Below are positions 9,073 to 17,436 of a stretch of DNA of 64,000 nucleotides, one piece after another. The DNA comes from Gemmatimonadota bacterium (GTDB lineage: Bacteria > Latescibacterota > UBA2968). The first letter of the stretch is position 1; every line of letters starts with the position of its first letter. A program made the translations under genes and the position numbers. Below the pieces are notes generated by a model. That model was not told the DNA's origin. It ran no database searches and saw nothing but the letters and a program-made list of their open reading frames with translations. Location of the stretch: positions 60,125 through 124,124 of the forward strand of contig PBWH01000018.1 in NCBI GenBank assembly GCA_002727195.1, given 5' to 3'.

Positions 9073-9834
9073 TCAGAGCCAAATGTAGTTGACGGCAGGG
9101 TAGAACGGCGGTGTCTCGAGCCGAACATCCCAGATACCGACCTCTTCGAGCAACGACGTGACCATACTCGGGTATCCGTTGTAGTTGAGGACGTAGGCCA
9201 TAATGCACGACCCCTTCGGCGTGCGGGGGACGAACGCCCGGAGTGCGACGGTCGGTTCATACAGATTGACACACAGGGAGAGGATGCGAACCATCACGTG
9301 AGGATGGGTCTCCAGGAATCTGGGCGCTTTCTCGCAGACATCGCCGCGGATGAGCACCACTTTCTCGATGTGGGGAATCGAACGGTCCGCGTCGAATATC
9401 TCTACCGCATCCTGGATTTCTTCACGGCTGTCCGCGAAGTATCCGAAATCCCTCTTGTGCCTCAGGAAGTTCGGACCGTCCTTTTCGCCCGGTTCGGTGT
9501 TCCCGGCGAACGTGTCGAACCCGCATACCTTGTAGGTGTAGTTGTATGGCTCGAAGGCCGCGACGGCCTTGGCGAAGAGCATCAGGCCGTGGCCGTGGTA
9601 TACGCAGACGTCTAGGATGCTCCCGGTCACCCCGGATGTATTGCGGACAACATCCGTGTGCCAGGCGATCTTTGCCAACTCCTGGCGGGACAGAAAACGT
9701 CCGATGTTGTTCAGCTTCTCCGCCGTCGACATGTCCGAAGACTCGAAGTGCTCCATGCGTCTCTGCTCCAGGTCGATGACATCCTCGGAGATATACTCCG
9801 TGCGGATCAGAGGTTCGGTCACTGCGTCCGCCAT
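9073..9834 (-). CDS. TylF/MycF-like sugar O-methyltransferase
   Basis: The protein has about 253 residues and resembles macrocin O-methyltransferases. It has a central SAM-binding segment, ILDVCVYHGHGLMLFAKAV, then KVCGFDTFAGNTEPGEKDG, and a late VLIRGDVCEKAP segment. In TylF the first motif is normally of the form E-x-G-V-x-x-G; here it is DVCVYHGHG, so the nucleotide-binding loop is altered. I chose the ATG at 9834. A TTG at 9840 overlaps the preceding stop but its Shine-Dalgarno sequence would be too close. The gene sits between the Pse-associated methylase and the B12-radical SAM gene and probably methylates the same sugar. Altered motif I leaves activity uncertain. Confidence 0.72.
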   Translation of the reverse strand: MADAVTEPLIRTEYISEDVIDLEQRRMEHFESSDMSTAEKLNNIGRFLSRQELAKIAWHTDVVRNTSGVTGSILDVCVYHGHGLMLFAKAVAAFEPYNYTYKVCGFDTFAGNTEPGEKDGPNFLRHKRDFGYFADSREEIQDAVEIFDADRSIPHIEKVVLIRGDVCEKAPRFLETHPHVMVRILSLCVNLYEPTVALRAFVPRTPKGSCIMAYVLNYNGYPSMVTSLLEEVGIWDVRLETPPFYPAVNYIWL

Positions 9835-9836
9835 GC

Positions 9837-10466
9837 TCAACCCTGGTCTTTCTCGAAGATCCAGAACGTGACGTCGTCGAATCCCTCACCCTTCGGCAGG
9901 AACCCGGTCTCAAGGAGCGAGAGCTCCGGGAACTGCTCCGCGTACAGCTGTCCGAAGTTTCTCTTGTAGAGTGCGCCTTCGTGCCCACGGTAGGGTACTT
10001 CCACTGTCTGCTCCGCGAAGTACTCGCCGCACAGGACGAAGCGCTTCGAGCATCGTACGATCTCCGACATAACATCGGACAGCGACTCGGGAGACACGTG
10101 AATCAGGACGCCCATCGTGAAGGTTAGGCCGAAACTCCCATCGGCGAAGGGGAGGTCACGACCGGGTGTCTGCAGAGTCGTCACTTGCGGCAGCTTCGAT
10201 CGGAGTTCCTCGAGCGCCTGACCGTTGACATCGATTCCCGTCAGGTCGATTTGCCGGTCGCACCCGGCCAACCACTTGAGATTCCCGCCGACATTGCAGC
10301 CGATCTCGAGGGCGGAAGCGAACGGATAGCGTTGGGCGACGTCCTGCCAGAAGGGTCCCCGGTCCACCCACGCCTCTCGATTGCGCTCGACGTAGGCATT
10401 CCCGAAGTCCCGGGCCCAGAGCTGCTCCAGTCGGGTCGTGTCGTTGTCAAGTGTGTCGATGCTCAC
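9837..10466 (-). CDS. Pseudaminic acid biosynthesis-associated methylase
   Basis: This is a 209-residue class I methyltransferase. Motif I is ALEIGCNVGGNLKWL near residue 52, followed by LTGIDVNGQALEEL and LPFADGSFGLTFTMGVLIHVSPE. The N-terminal pattern LWARDFGNAYVERNRE matches the family known as pseudaminic-acid-associated methylases (TIGR03587), which co-occurs with Pse genes. The start is a GTG at 10466 with an AGGAGA site about seven bases upstream. Its stop overlaps the region of the TylF-like start. The substrate is presumably an amidino or amino group on the Pse precursor, but this has not been shown biochemically for the family as far as I know. Confidence 0.82.
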   Translation of the reverse strand: MSIDTLDNDTTRLEQLWARDFGNAYVERNREAWVDRGPFWQDVAQRYPFASALEIGCNVGGNLKWLAGCDRQIDLTGIDVNGQALEELRSKLPQVTTLQTPGRDLPFADGSFGLTFTMGVLIHVSPESLSDVMSEIVRCSKRFVLCGEYFAEQTVEVPYRGHEGALYKRNFGQLYAEQFPELSLLETGFLPKGEGFDDVTFWIFEKDQG

Positions 10467-10517
10467 ATGGTTCTCCTGTTCTTCAGTTCGTTCGGCTTCG
10501 TGCGTGGGCGCCTGACA

Positions 10518-11294
10518 TCAGGCACGGGCAAGGATCCCGTTCATGCGGACGGGGATCCCCCTCTCGGCCAGGTAGGCCTTGGCCTCCACCGGGGTCTGTT
10601 CAGTGAACTGGTAGATGCTGGAGGCGGCCACGGCCGATGCGCCGCCGATCTCGATTGCCTCATACATGTGTTCAAAGTTTCCGCATCCTCCCGAGGCGAC
10701 GACGGGGATTCGTACCGCGTCGGTAACACTTCGGATGAGGTCGAGGTCGTATCCAGCCATCGTGCCGTCATTTTCGATCGACGTGAGCAGGATCTCACCT
10801 GCTCCAAGTGACTCCGCCTCCTGGGCCCAGTCGACGGGATTCCAGCTTGTAGCCTCCCGACTACAGTGCGTGTGGACTGTCGGGCCATCGTGCTCGGACT
10901 TCACGTCGATGCTGACGACGACGCACTGAGAGCCGTATCGATCGGCGGATTCCGAGATGAGGCTGGGGGAGGAGACGGCGGCTGTGTTGACGCTGACCTT
11001 GTCGGCCCCCGCCCGAAGGAGGCCCTCGACGTCACCTATACTTCGGACACCGCCTCCGACCGTCAGGGGGGCGAAGCAGTCCACCGCGATGTCTCGTACC
11101 GTATCCAGGTCCAGAGCGTCGCCTGTCGGAGTGGCCGAGATGTCCATCAGGACGATCTCGTCGACCTCTCGCATGTTGTAGACCTTCACGGCGGGGAGTG
11201 CCGTTCCGACGCGACGCCACGAGTCGAACCCGACGCCTTTGACGAGCCCGTGGTCTTTCAGCAGGAGCGTCGGCATGATTCGTGTCTTGAGCAT
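10518..11294 (-). CDS. HisF-like cyclase subunit of the N-acetyl sugar amidotransferase system
   Basis: This is a 258-residue TIM-barrel protein of the HisF family; the ATG at 11294 follows the HisH-like stop after one base. The family motif VDEIVLMDISAT, the phosphate-binding VGGGVRS and the second aspartate region VVVSIDVK are present. The first catalytic aspartate of true HisF (in the CLDV motif) is replaced: the N-terminus reads RIMPTLLLKDHGLVKG. That substitution is typical of the HisF homologues in nonulosonate and O-antigen clusters (WbuZ/PtmG-like), which with HisH and a PseA-like protein deliver ammonia for amidine formation. No other histidine gene is nearby. Histidine biosynthesis is therefore unlikely. 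Confidence 0.85.
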   Translation of the reverse strand: MLKTRIMPTLLLKDHGLVKGVGFDSWRRVGTALPAVKVYNMREVDEIVLMDISATPTGDALDLDTVRDIAVDCFAPLTVGGGVRSIGDVEGLLRAGADKVSVNTAAVSSPSLISESADRYGSQCVVVSIDVKSEHDGPTVHTHCSREATSWNPVDWAQEAESLGAGEILLTSIENDGTMAGYDLDLIRSVTDAVRIPVVASGGCGNFEHMYEAIEIGGASAVAASSIYQFTEQTPVEAKAYLAERGIPVRMNGILARA

Positions 11295-11295
11295 G

Positions 11296-11913
11296 CTAAT
11301 TGGCCAATACACGGGAGAGGAGCCGCAGTCCGAGCTTCTGGCTCTTCTCGGGATGAAACTGGAAGCCGATCACAGTGCCGGCCGCCACGACCGCCGCGAA
11401 CTGACCGCAGTAGGGTGTGGTGGCTACCACCTGCTCCCGGTTACCCGGAACCAGATGGTAGCTGTGCACGAAGTAGAAGTCGGAGCCATCGAGCGCACTA
11501 TCCATCAGCGCGTGCTCCCGGGCTACGTGGACCTCGTTCCAGCCCACGTGGGGGACACGGGTTTCGGGTGTATCCGGAGTGAGGCGTTCCACGCTGCCCT
11601 CGATCAACCCGAGGCCTTCGGTGTCCCCGCCTTCCTCACCACGGTCCGCCAGCAGTTGCATCCCCAGGCATACGCCCAGCAAGCGCACCTGCCGGTCGTA
11701 TACGGCCTCGCGGATCGCATCGACCCATCCGCGTTCGTGAAGGTTCCGCATGCCCTCGGCGAAGGCGCCGACACCGGGCAGGACCAGATGCGAGTAAACG
11801 TCCATCTGGCCTGGCTCGTTCCGAACGGCTACTTCAGCTCCGCAGTGTTCGAGCGCGTGGGTGACGGACGCGAGGTTGCCGAGTCCGTAGTCGATGACGA
11901 GGCAGCGAGCCAC
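11296..11913 (-). CDS. HisH-like glutamine amidotransferase subunit
   Basis: This 205-residue class I glutamine amidotransferase has the nucleophile Cys82 in GVCLGMQ and the His187/Glu189 pair in FQFHPEKS, so the glutaminase triad is intact. It should release ammonia from glutamine and pass it through the HisF-like barrel, here to the PseA/WbuX-like enzyme encoded immediately upstream. The start is a GTG at 11913, three bases after the preceding stop, and the next gene begins one base after its TAG. Such spacing suggests a stoichiometric complex. It is a paralogue of histidine-pathway HisH by sequence, but context assigns it to sugar amidination. Confidence 0.87.
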   Translation of the reverse strand: MARCLVIDYGLGNLASVTHALEHCGAEVAVRNEPGQMDVYSHLVLPGVGAFAEGMRNLHERGWVDAIREAVYDRQVRLLGVCLGMQLLADRGEEGGDTEGLGLIEGSVERLTPDTPETRVPHVGWNEVHVAREHALMDSALDGSDFYFVHSYHLVPGNREQVVATTPYCGQFAAVVAAGTVIGFQFHPEKSQKLGLRLLSRVLAN

Positions 11914-11916
11914 AGG

Positions 11917-13101
11917 TCAGGAGGCGAGGCTGAGGATCACGCGGGATTCTTCGTCCTTATTGTCGTAAGCCCGCTTGGTCAGATTGCCGTCGGTGTCTTT
12001 GACGAGGTTTCCGTTACAGTCTGTTTCGAACAGCTTCTTGTTGGTAAACCTGTCGCAGACCTTGATGAACGCCTCAACGGACAGGTCCAGTGTCTCGAGG
12101 ATGTCCTCGATCGGCTTCCCGAGGTAGGTCCAGGGAAACTTCCCGTCGTTACGGCGCACCAGCGCCATCCCATCCTGGCGGGAGAGACGTCCCCTTCGGA
12201 TGTGCAGACACGCGATGTCAGTCGCACGGCCAAACCCGAACTTCAGGAACTTGAAGTAGTCGTGGATGCCGGTTTGATGGTTGTCCAGATTCTCGTAGTT
12301 GACCACCGATCCTTCGACCGTCGTCGACAGAGTCTCAAAACCGCTGGCGTTGGCGATGAGCGCGTTTGTATACCCGTCCCAGGGGAGGTAGTGTCCGAGG
12401 AACAGTCCGGTGACCCCGACGGTCTGGAGTTCCTCGTCCGAGGGGTATTCGTAAGGGATCAGATGGCGCTTCTCTATCCCGTCCTGCCCGATCAGGTCGG
12501 ATACGCGAATCCCTAGGAGTCCGCCAAATTCTTCGAGCCAGCGCCGGTTGAGGACGTTGTTCTCCGCGGCCTGTGCCGGCCCACCGTATTCATCCTGAGA
12601 GTTCTCTCCCCAAATGATCAGAGGGACGCGATACTGAACAGCGGCCCTGACGGGAATCGTGAAGATGCCCACGTGCTCCGGCCAGGAGATGTCGCCCACC
12701 TCGATCAGGCCGAACCGGTTGAGCTTCCGGCGCACGTTCGGGTTCGGTGTGAACTCGACGTAGTCGACGCCCAAACGCTTGATGTTCTCGATGTTCCGAC
12801 GACCCAGTTTGGACAGGTGGCAGGTGGTGGAGGTCACGCACAGGGGGTTCATGCCGAGCTCCAGCATTCTCATCACTTGGACGGTGCTGTCTTTGCCTCC
12901 GCTGACAGGAACGATGCAGTCCCAGTTGCCACCTGCTTGGTCGCGATACCGGCTCAGAATTTCCTCGAGCTCCGACCGCCTAACGTCCCAGTCGACCTCG
13001 TCGCGATTCTCGAAGTTCCGACAGGCGTTGCAGACGCCCGTCTCGTCGATCAGGAGATCGGGTTTGGTATCGGGCATCACACATTTGGTGCAGTATCTCA
13101 T
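11917..13101 (-). CDS. pseA: N-acetyl sugar amidotransferase (PseA/WbuX family)
   Basis: This is a 394-residue PP-loop ATPase. The N-terminus carries two CxxC pairs (Cys4/Cys7 in YCTKC and Cys24/Cys27 in CNAC), expected to bind zinc. The PP-loop PVSGGKDS lies at residues 65-72, and the conserved IIWGENSQDEYGG and FLGHYLPWDG segments follow. The family converts an N-acyl group on pseudaminic or related sugars into an amidine, using ammonia from HisH/HisF partners, which are the next two genes. The start is the ATG at 13101 (MRYCTKC), just after the PseB-like stop at 13103; the longer frame to 13203 would overlap that gene. Confidence 0.9.
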   Translation of the reverse strand: MRYCTKCVMPDTKPDLLIDETGVCNACRNFENRDEVDWDVRRSELEEILSRYRDQAGGNWDCIVPVSGGKDSTVQVMRMLELGMNPLCVTSTTCHLSKLGRRNIENIKRLGVDYVEFTPNPNVRRKLNRFGLIEVGDISWPEHVGIFTIPVRAAVQYRVPLIIWGENSQDEYGGPAQAAENNVLNRRWLEEFGGLLGIRVSDLIGQDGIEKRHLIPYEYPSDEELQTVGVTGLFLGHYLPWDGYTNALIANASGFETLSTTVEGSVVNYENLDNHQTGIHDYFKFLKFGFGRATDIACLHIRRGRLSRQDGMALVRRNDGKFPWTYLGKPIEDILETLDLSVEAFIKVCDRFTNKKLFETDCNGNLVKDTDGNLTKRAYDNKDEESRVILSLAS

Positions 13102-13102
13102 G

Positions 13103-14176
13103 TCAACTCCCGTTTGAGGCCAGCCGTGGGGCGTGGAACGCGCGCAGATCGGCCCGGCCCGTTGGGTGGACCTCCGGATTGTCTGTCGCTCTGTCCGCTT
13201 CATCTACGATTTCGCGCAGAGCTTCGGTGTCGAGCCACTGATCGTTTGTGTCGCTGCTGTAGCAGAATCCGTCAGAGCAGCGGGTTCCGCCCACCTTGTC
13301 TCGATATCCCTCCTCGTGCCACTCTGGGAACTGGGGGAGGATCGTGTAATGGGTGTCGTGCTCGACAGTGTGTCGGGCGTCGTCTCCAGGCACCATGACT
13401 TCGTGCAGCTTCTCGCCGGGACGGATTCCCACGACCTCGACCTGCGCATCCGGTGCGACAGCTCTGGCGATGTCAACCAGCCGGACACTCGGCAGCTTGG
13501 GGACGAAGATTTCTCCTCCCTGCATACGGTCCAGGCTTTGTAGCACGAAGTTCACGCCTTGCTGCAGCGTGATCCAGAAGCGAGTCATGCGGGGATCGGT
13601 GATCGGGAGCGTGCCGTTCTCTCTGGCGGTCTTCAGGAAGAAGGGGATCACACTGCCCTTGCTCCCCGATACATTGCCGTAGCGGACGACGCTGAAGCGT
13701 GTTTTGTGGTAGCCGGAGTAGGAGTTGGCCGCTGTGAAGAGCTTGTCGGCGCAGAGCTTAGCCGCGCCGTAAAGATTGATCGGATTGGCTGCCTTGTCCG
13801 TGCTGAGAGCGATGACCTTCTTGACGTCGCAGTCGATTGCTGCGTCGATGACGTTGGCCGAGCCGAGCACGTTCGTCTTGATGACTTCCATCGGGTTATA
13901 CTCGCCCAGATGGACGTGCTTCATGGCCGCCGCGTGGACGACGATGTCTACCCCGTCAAGCGCCCGATACAGGCGTTCCCGATCGCGAACATCTCCGATG
14001 AAATATCGGAGCTTCGGGTTTTCCGGGAACTGCTGGTTCATCTCGAAGTGTTTCTGCTCGTCGCGGCTGTAGACGATGACTTTCCGTGGAGAGTATCGAT
14101 CGAGCAGCGTTCTGACCAGCCTGCGGCCGAACGTACCCGTACCCCCGGTAACCAGTATGACCTTGTTATCCAGCAT
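13103..14176 (-). CDS. pseB: UDP-N-acetylglucosamine 4,6-dehydratase (PseB)
   Basis: This is a 357-residue extended SDR enzyme. The Rossmann motif TGGTGTFG is at residues 10-17, the catalytic STDK at 125-128 and the YGAAK motif at 136-140. This short-form dehydratase with Thr-Asp-Lys is the PseB type, which removes water from UDP-GlcNAc and inverts C5. That is the first step towards UDP-2-acetamido-2,6-dideoxy-L-arabino-hexos-4-ulose. The matching aminotransferase (PseC) lies upstream at 18219-19355. The C-terminal 60 residues include a cysteine-containing segment (CSDGFCYSSDTNDQWL) common in the related CapD/FlaA1 set. A 385 bp spacer separates it from pseI, so it may begin a second transcript. 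Confidence 0.9.
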   Translation of the reverse strand: MLDNKVILVTGGTGTFGRRLVRTLLDRYSPRKVIVYSRDEQKHFEMNQQFPENPKLRYFIGDVRDRERLYRALDGVDIVVHAAAMKHVHLGEYNPMEVIKTNVLGSANVIDAAIDCDVKKVIALSTDKAANPINLYGAAKLCADKLFTAANSYSGYHKTRFSVVRYGNVSGSKGSVIPFFLKTARENGTLPITDPRMTRFWITLQQGVNFVLQSLDRMQGGEIFVPKLPSVRLVDIARAVAPDAQVEVVGIRPGEKLHEVMVPGDDARHTVEHDTHYTILPQFPEWHEEGYRDKVGGTRCSDGFCYSSDTNDQWLDTEALREIVDEADRATDNPEVHPTGRADLRAFHAPRLASNGS

Positions 14177-14561
14177 GTATTCGCTCCACTAGAAACGGAC
14201 GATCATTACGTGTAGACGGCGAACCGACGAGCGGTCCGATAGGATGGGATGGGATCTGCTCAATCAAGCGGGATGGGTGGGTATTATCTGTATCGGCACA
14301 TTTGTGAATCTCTAAAGCCGAAATCCCATCTTGGCCACGTGGCGAGGCAGCAACGATTGTGCCATCCTCTGGAACGCTGGATTCGCCCGCCAGGGATGCC
14401 TTCGCCTGTTGTTCTTGATCGAATCTTAGAACTATGTAAAACAAGTATTTATTTACGTGTTTAGGTGTGCCAGTGAAGGGAATGCGGGAGAGGTGTGGCG
14501 ACGGCAGTGCCTCGAAAGGGGCGGCAAATTCTTCCGCCGGAGGTGGCGGTGAGGACTGGGC
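14177..14561. other. Intergenic region between pseB and pseI, 385 bp
   Basis: No gene is supported here. An AT-rich block at 14441-14471 (GTATTTATTTAC followed by GTGTTTAGGTG) resembles blocks at 22871-22901 and 28925-28957, each lying downstream of an operon end and upstream of the next minus-strand operon. A short GC-rich palindrome at about 14559-14572 overlaps the end of pseI and lacks a T-run. A minus-strand promoter for pseB is expected here, but none of the hexamers is close to consensus. Confidence 0.5.
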
Positions 14562-15641
14562 CTACCGGCCCGGTTGAGGCGAAGGCCCGGTCCGATCGAC
14601 CAGTTCCCAGGTCAGCGGCGTGCCCCGGTGGACATCACGGGACGCCTTGCTGCCGAGGATGTGCGGCAGATGCCGTGTGTGCAGGCCGTAGCCGGGACGG
14701 ATCGCCCGGACGTTCTGCAGGGTGAACGCTTCGCCGGCCACGACGTCCTGGACGACAAACAGCGACCGCCTGAAGACGCGGCTTTCGTCTTCCGCATCGA
14801 TCGAACCATAAGCGACCTTTCCGCGTGCCACATCGGCGTCGCGGACGGCGTCCATCATCTGCCGAAATTCGTGCGGCTCCAGCGAAAAGGCCGAATCTGG
14901 TCCGGGATCGTTTCGGGACAGCGTGAAGTGTTTCTCAACGATCGATGCGCCGAGGGCGACGGCGGCGACGGGTACGGCTATTCCCTGCGTGTGGTCGGAG
15001 AGGCCGATCGGGACGCCGAAGGTCTCGGACAGGTGCCTGATGGTCTGCAGGTTGGCGTCCGCCGGGGACGCAGGGTAGGCGCTCGTGCACTTGAGCAGGG
15101 CCAGTTCGCGACACCCTGAGGAACGCAGTGTGGCCACCGCCTCCTCCAGATCGTCAAGCGACGCCATGCCCGTCGACAGGATCACCGGCTTCCCGGTGCT
15201 ACCTACTTTCTGGAGCAAGGGAATGTCCCCGTTCTCAAAAGAGGCGACCTTGTGGGCGGGTACACCAATGTCCTCAAGGAAGTCGACGGCCGTCTCGTCG
15301 AAGGGTGTCGAGATCAGGTCCAGACCCAATCCGTTCGCGACTTCCATCAGTTCAGGCTGCCACTCCCACGGTGTGTAGGCCTCCCCATACAGCTCATAGA
15401 GCGTCTTGTCTTCCCACAGCGTCCCTTTGATTCGGAAGTATTCGTTGTCGCAATCGATCGTCAGTGTGTCCGGCGTGTAAGTCTGAAGCTTGATGGCGTT
15501 CGCTCCCGCTTCTTTGGCCGCCTTGACGATATCCACCGCCCGGTCGAGGCTCTGGTTATGGTTCGCGGACATCTCGGCGATGACGTATGCCGGCTCGCCG
15601 GGCCCGATCCGGCGGCCGCCGATGGTGATGTGACCAGTCAC
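14562..15641 (-). CDS. pseI: Pseudaminic acid synthase (PseI)
   Basis: The 359-residue protein has the NeuB-family layout: a TIM barrel (about 1-285) followed by a C-terminal SAF/antifreeze-like domain (about 290-350). The N-terminal stretch AYVIAEMSANHNQSLDRAVD and the segment NAIKLQTYTPDTLTI are characteristic of pseudaminic rather than neuraminic synthases. It condenses 6-deoxy-AltdiNAc (here possibly an N-formyl variant) with phosphoenolpyruvate to give a nine-carbon nonulosonate. The GTG start at 15641 overlaps the stop of the formyltransferase gene (GTGA), so translation is probably coupled. Confidence 0.93.
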   Translation of the reverse strand: MTGHITIGGRRIGPGEPAYVIAEMSANHNQSLDRAVDIVKAAKEAGANAIKLQTYTPDTLTIDCDNEYFRIKGTLWEDKTLYELYGEAYTPWEWQPELMEVANGLGLDLISTPFDETAVDFLEDIGVPAHKVASFENGDIPLLQKVGSTGKPVILSTGMASLDDLEEAVATLRSSGCRELALLKCTSAYPASPADANLQTIRHLSETFGVPIGLSDHTQGIAVPVAAVALGASIVEKHFTLSRNDPGPDSAFSLEPHEFRQMMDAVRDADVARGKVAYGSIDAEDESRVFRRSLFVVQDVVAGEAFTLQNVRAIRPGYGLHTRHLPHILGSKASRDVHRGTPLTWELVDRTGPSPQPGR

Positions 15642-16420
15642 TGCCCGTTCTCCTCTGGTTCGTCCGAGTCCTCCTCCGCCAGTTCCAGACGCAGATAGAT
15701 GCGGCGGCCCTCGTGGAGGAAGTAGGCCCCCTTGTAGGGGGGAAACGTGCGAGCCCTAAGGATGTCGATTAGGTCACCGGCACGGTAGGTGTCGTCGAGA
15801 TCGATGCAATCGATACTGTCTACGTCGCGCTTACGGTGCTGGCTGCCTTCCTCCGGGTTCTGGGGCGATCTCGGGGGCTGTCCGTCCAGGAGTTGTGGCC
15901 ACGTGTCGAGGAACAGCTCAAACTCGGCTTTCTGAAGCCGGTCGTACAGCGAGTGCCCTGTGTCTGTCGGGAGGATCTCCACCTCCCTGCGGGCTATGAG
16001 ATCGCCCGTGTCGATTCCGCGATCCATGTAGTGCAGTGTGACTCCTGCGGGGGTGTCGTCAACGATGCTCCACACGTTTGGGTACGTTCCCCTAGTGTAG
16101 GGCAGATACCCCGGGTGGAGATTAACGCATCCCTGCGGCGGTAGATCTAGGATGATGTCGGGCAGGATGTAGCCGAAGTGGATGGAAAGGAGGAGATCCG
16201 GTTTCAAGGCGCCAATCCGGCTCGTCGTTTCGGGGTCCCGCATTCGGTCGCCCTGGAACACCGCATCATCAGGCAGGCACGACTGTCGGACTAGTTCCTC
16301 GGCATTGAGGCCTCGGTCCTCCGGGTGAACGACCAGCCCGGCCAGCTGGATCGGCTGATCCGACAGCCAACTCAAGATCTTCAGAGCAAGCGGCCCGTTG
16401 CCAGCGTAAAGTACTCTCAC
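15638..16420 (-). CDS. Formyltransferase of the Pse pathway (PseJ-like)
   Basis: This is a 260-residue member of the methionyl-tRNA formyltransferase superfamily. The Asn-x-His of the active site is seen in VNLHPGYLPYTRGTYP and the catalytic Asp in MDRGIDTGDLI, so the N-H-D triad is intact. It should use N10-formyl-tetrahydrofolate to formylate an amino sugar. It lies exactly between pseG and pseI, overlapping both by four bases, where an N-acetyltransferase (PseH) is normally expected, and no GNAT protein is present in the locus. A formyltransferase replacing PseH (called PseJ) is known from some Gram-positive Pse pathways. I infer the same role here, giving a 7-N-formyl nonulosonate. Confidence 0.82.
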   Translation of the reverse strand: MRVLYAGNGPLALKILSWLSDQPIQLAGLVVHPEDRGLNAEELVRQSCLPDDAVFQGDRMRDPETTSRIGALKPDLLLSIHFGYILPDIILDLPPQGCVNLHPGYLPYTRGTYPNVWSIVDDTPAGVTLHYMDRGIDTGDLIARREVEILPTDTGHSLYDRLQKAEFELFLDTWPQLLDGQPPRSPQNPEEGSQHRKRDVDSIDCIDLDDTYRAGDLIDILRARTFPPYKGAYFLHEGRRIYLRLELAEEDSDEPEENGQ

Positions 16421-17427
16421 GATGGGTGCTCCTGCAGCCTGGATACGACACGCTCCGCTCCGCTACCGTCCACAAGTCGTTGCCCGGCGCTTCCCATCCG
16501 GGCGAGACGATCCGGATTCGCAGCGAGTCGTACGACGCGATCTGACAACTCGCGGGGTGCAAGGAGACTGCCATCCCCCAGTGACTCTCCCGCTCCTGCC
16601 CGATCTACGGCCGACGCAATGGGTCTCTGGTTGTCTGCCGCAGTCACGGTCAATGAAGGGGTTCCCAGGTAGGCGAGTTCCCAGCACGTACTCCCGGCCG
16701 CCGTGATCGCAATGTCCGCGCGGGAGGCGAGGTGTGGGAAATCCGCAGGGGACAACAGTATTTCGATATCATCCCGACCTTCTGCCAAAGAGGAAATTTC
16801 GCGGTGGGAGGGATTGGACGGGCCCAGTATGACCTGTGTCTTGAATTCTTGCGGATCGAGGAGGAGGATGCCCTCCAGGACGATCCGGGTCAGACACCGA
16901 GGATCGCTTCCTCCCATGGTCACGAGAATGCGGGTCTGTTCGGACGGGTTCTCCTGTGGCGTTCGAGCCTGGAGGACCTCCCCTCGCAGCATCGCGTAGT
17001 TGGGACCCAGGAGCGTGGCAGCGTTCGGGGGGCAGACAAAGTCCGCTTTCGAGAACCCTGGGCTCGGGTTCAGCAGGGCGGTAACCGGATAGTAGTCCAG
17101 TCGTATCGTGTCGTCAATGACGAGGAGAGGGCGCCCGGCGGCGTGGATTGCACACAGGTAGGTCTTGTCGAAATGATACCCGTCTACCACGACCCAGCCG
17201 TCTCCGGCCGCAAGTGTGGTGCCGAGGTCGGCTTCAGCGACGACGTTACCCAATTCGATCCGTTCCTGGCCGTCCCATTCTGGCAACCGGTCCGGGAATC
17301 GTTTTGTCACCAGTGTAACCCGACCGCCTCGTCGCTTCCAGGCCTGGGCGAGCGCGTAGCATCGAACCAGGTGTCCCACGCCGATCTCTGCGTCGCCGTC
17401 TGCGCGGATGGTCAGGTGGTCGGGCAT
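16417..17427 (-). CDS. pseG: UDP-2,4-diamido-2,4,6-trideoxy-altropyranose hydrolase (PseG)
   Basis: This 336-residue GT-B-fold hydrolase starts with the PseG signature RADGDAEIGVGHLVRCYALAQA, whose His lies in the active-site loop. The C-terminal half has ITAAGSTCWELAYLGTPSL, the MurG-like UDP-binding region. It removes UDP from the fully acylated 6-deoxy-altrose intermediate before PseI acts. The gene starts with ATG at 17427, nine bases after the cytidylyltransferase stop, and overlaps the formyltransferase GTG. Order and spacing agree with a single Pse biosynthetic operon. Confidence 0.92.
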   Translation of the reverse strand: MPDHLTIRADGDAEIGVGHLVRCYALAQAWKRRGGRVTLVTKRFPDRLPEWDGQERIELGNVVAEADLGTTLAAGDGWVVVDGYHFDKTYLCAIHAAGRPLLVIDDTIRLDYYPVTALLNPSPGFSKADFVCPPNAATLLGPNYAMLRGEVLQARTPQENPSEQTRILVTMGGSDPRCLTRIVLEGILLLDPQEFKTQVILGPSNPSHREISSLAEGRDDIEILLSPADFPHLASRADIAITAAGSTCWELAYLGTPSLTVTAADNQRPIASAVDRAGAGESLGDGSLLAPRELSDRVVRLAANPDRLARMGSAGQRLVDGSGAERVVSRLQEHPS

Positions 17428-17436
17428 CAGGACCCG

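Noticed and set aside
10518-11913. Histidine biosynthesis hisF/hisH
   Set aside because: The HisF copy lacks the first catalytic aspartate and both genes are packed with pseA and Pse genes, so sugar amidination is far more likely.
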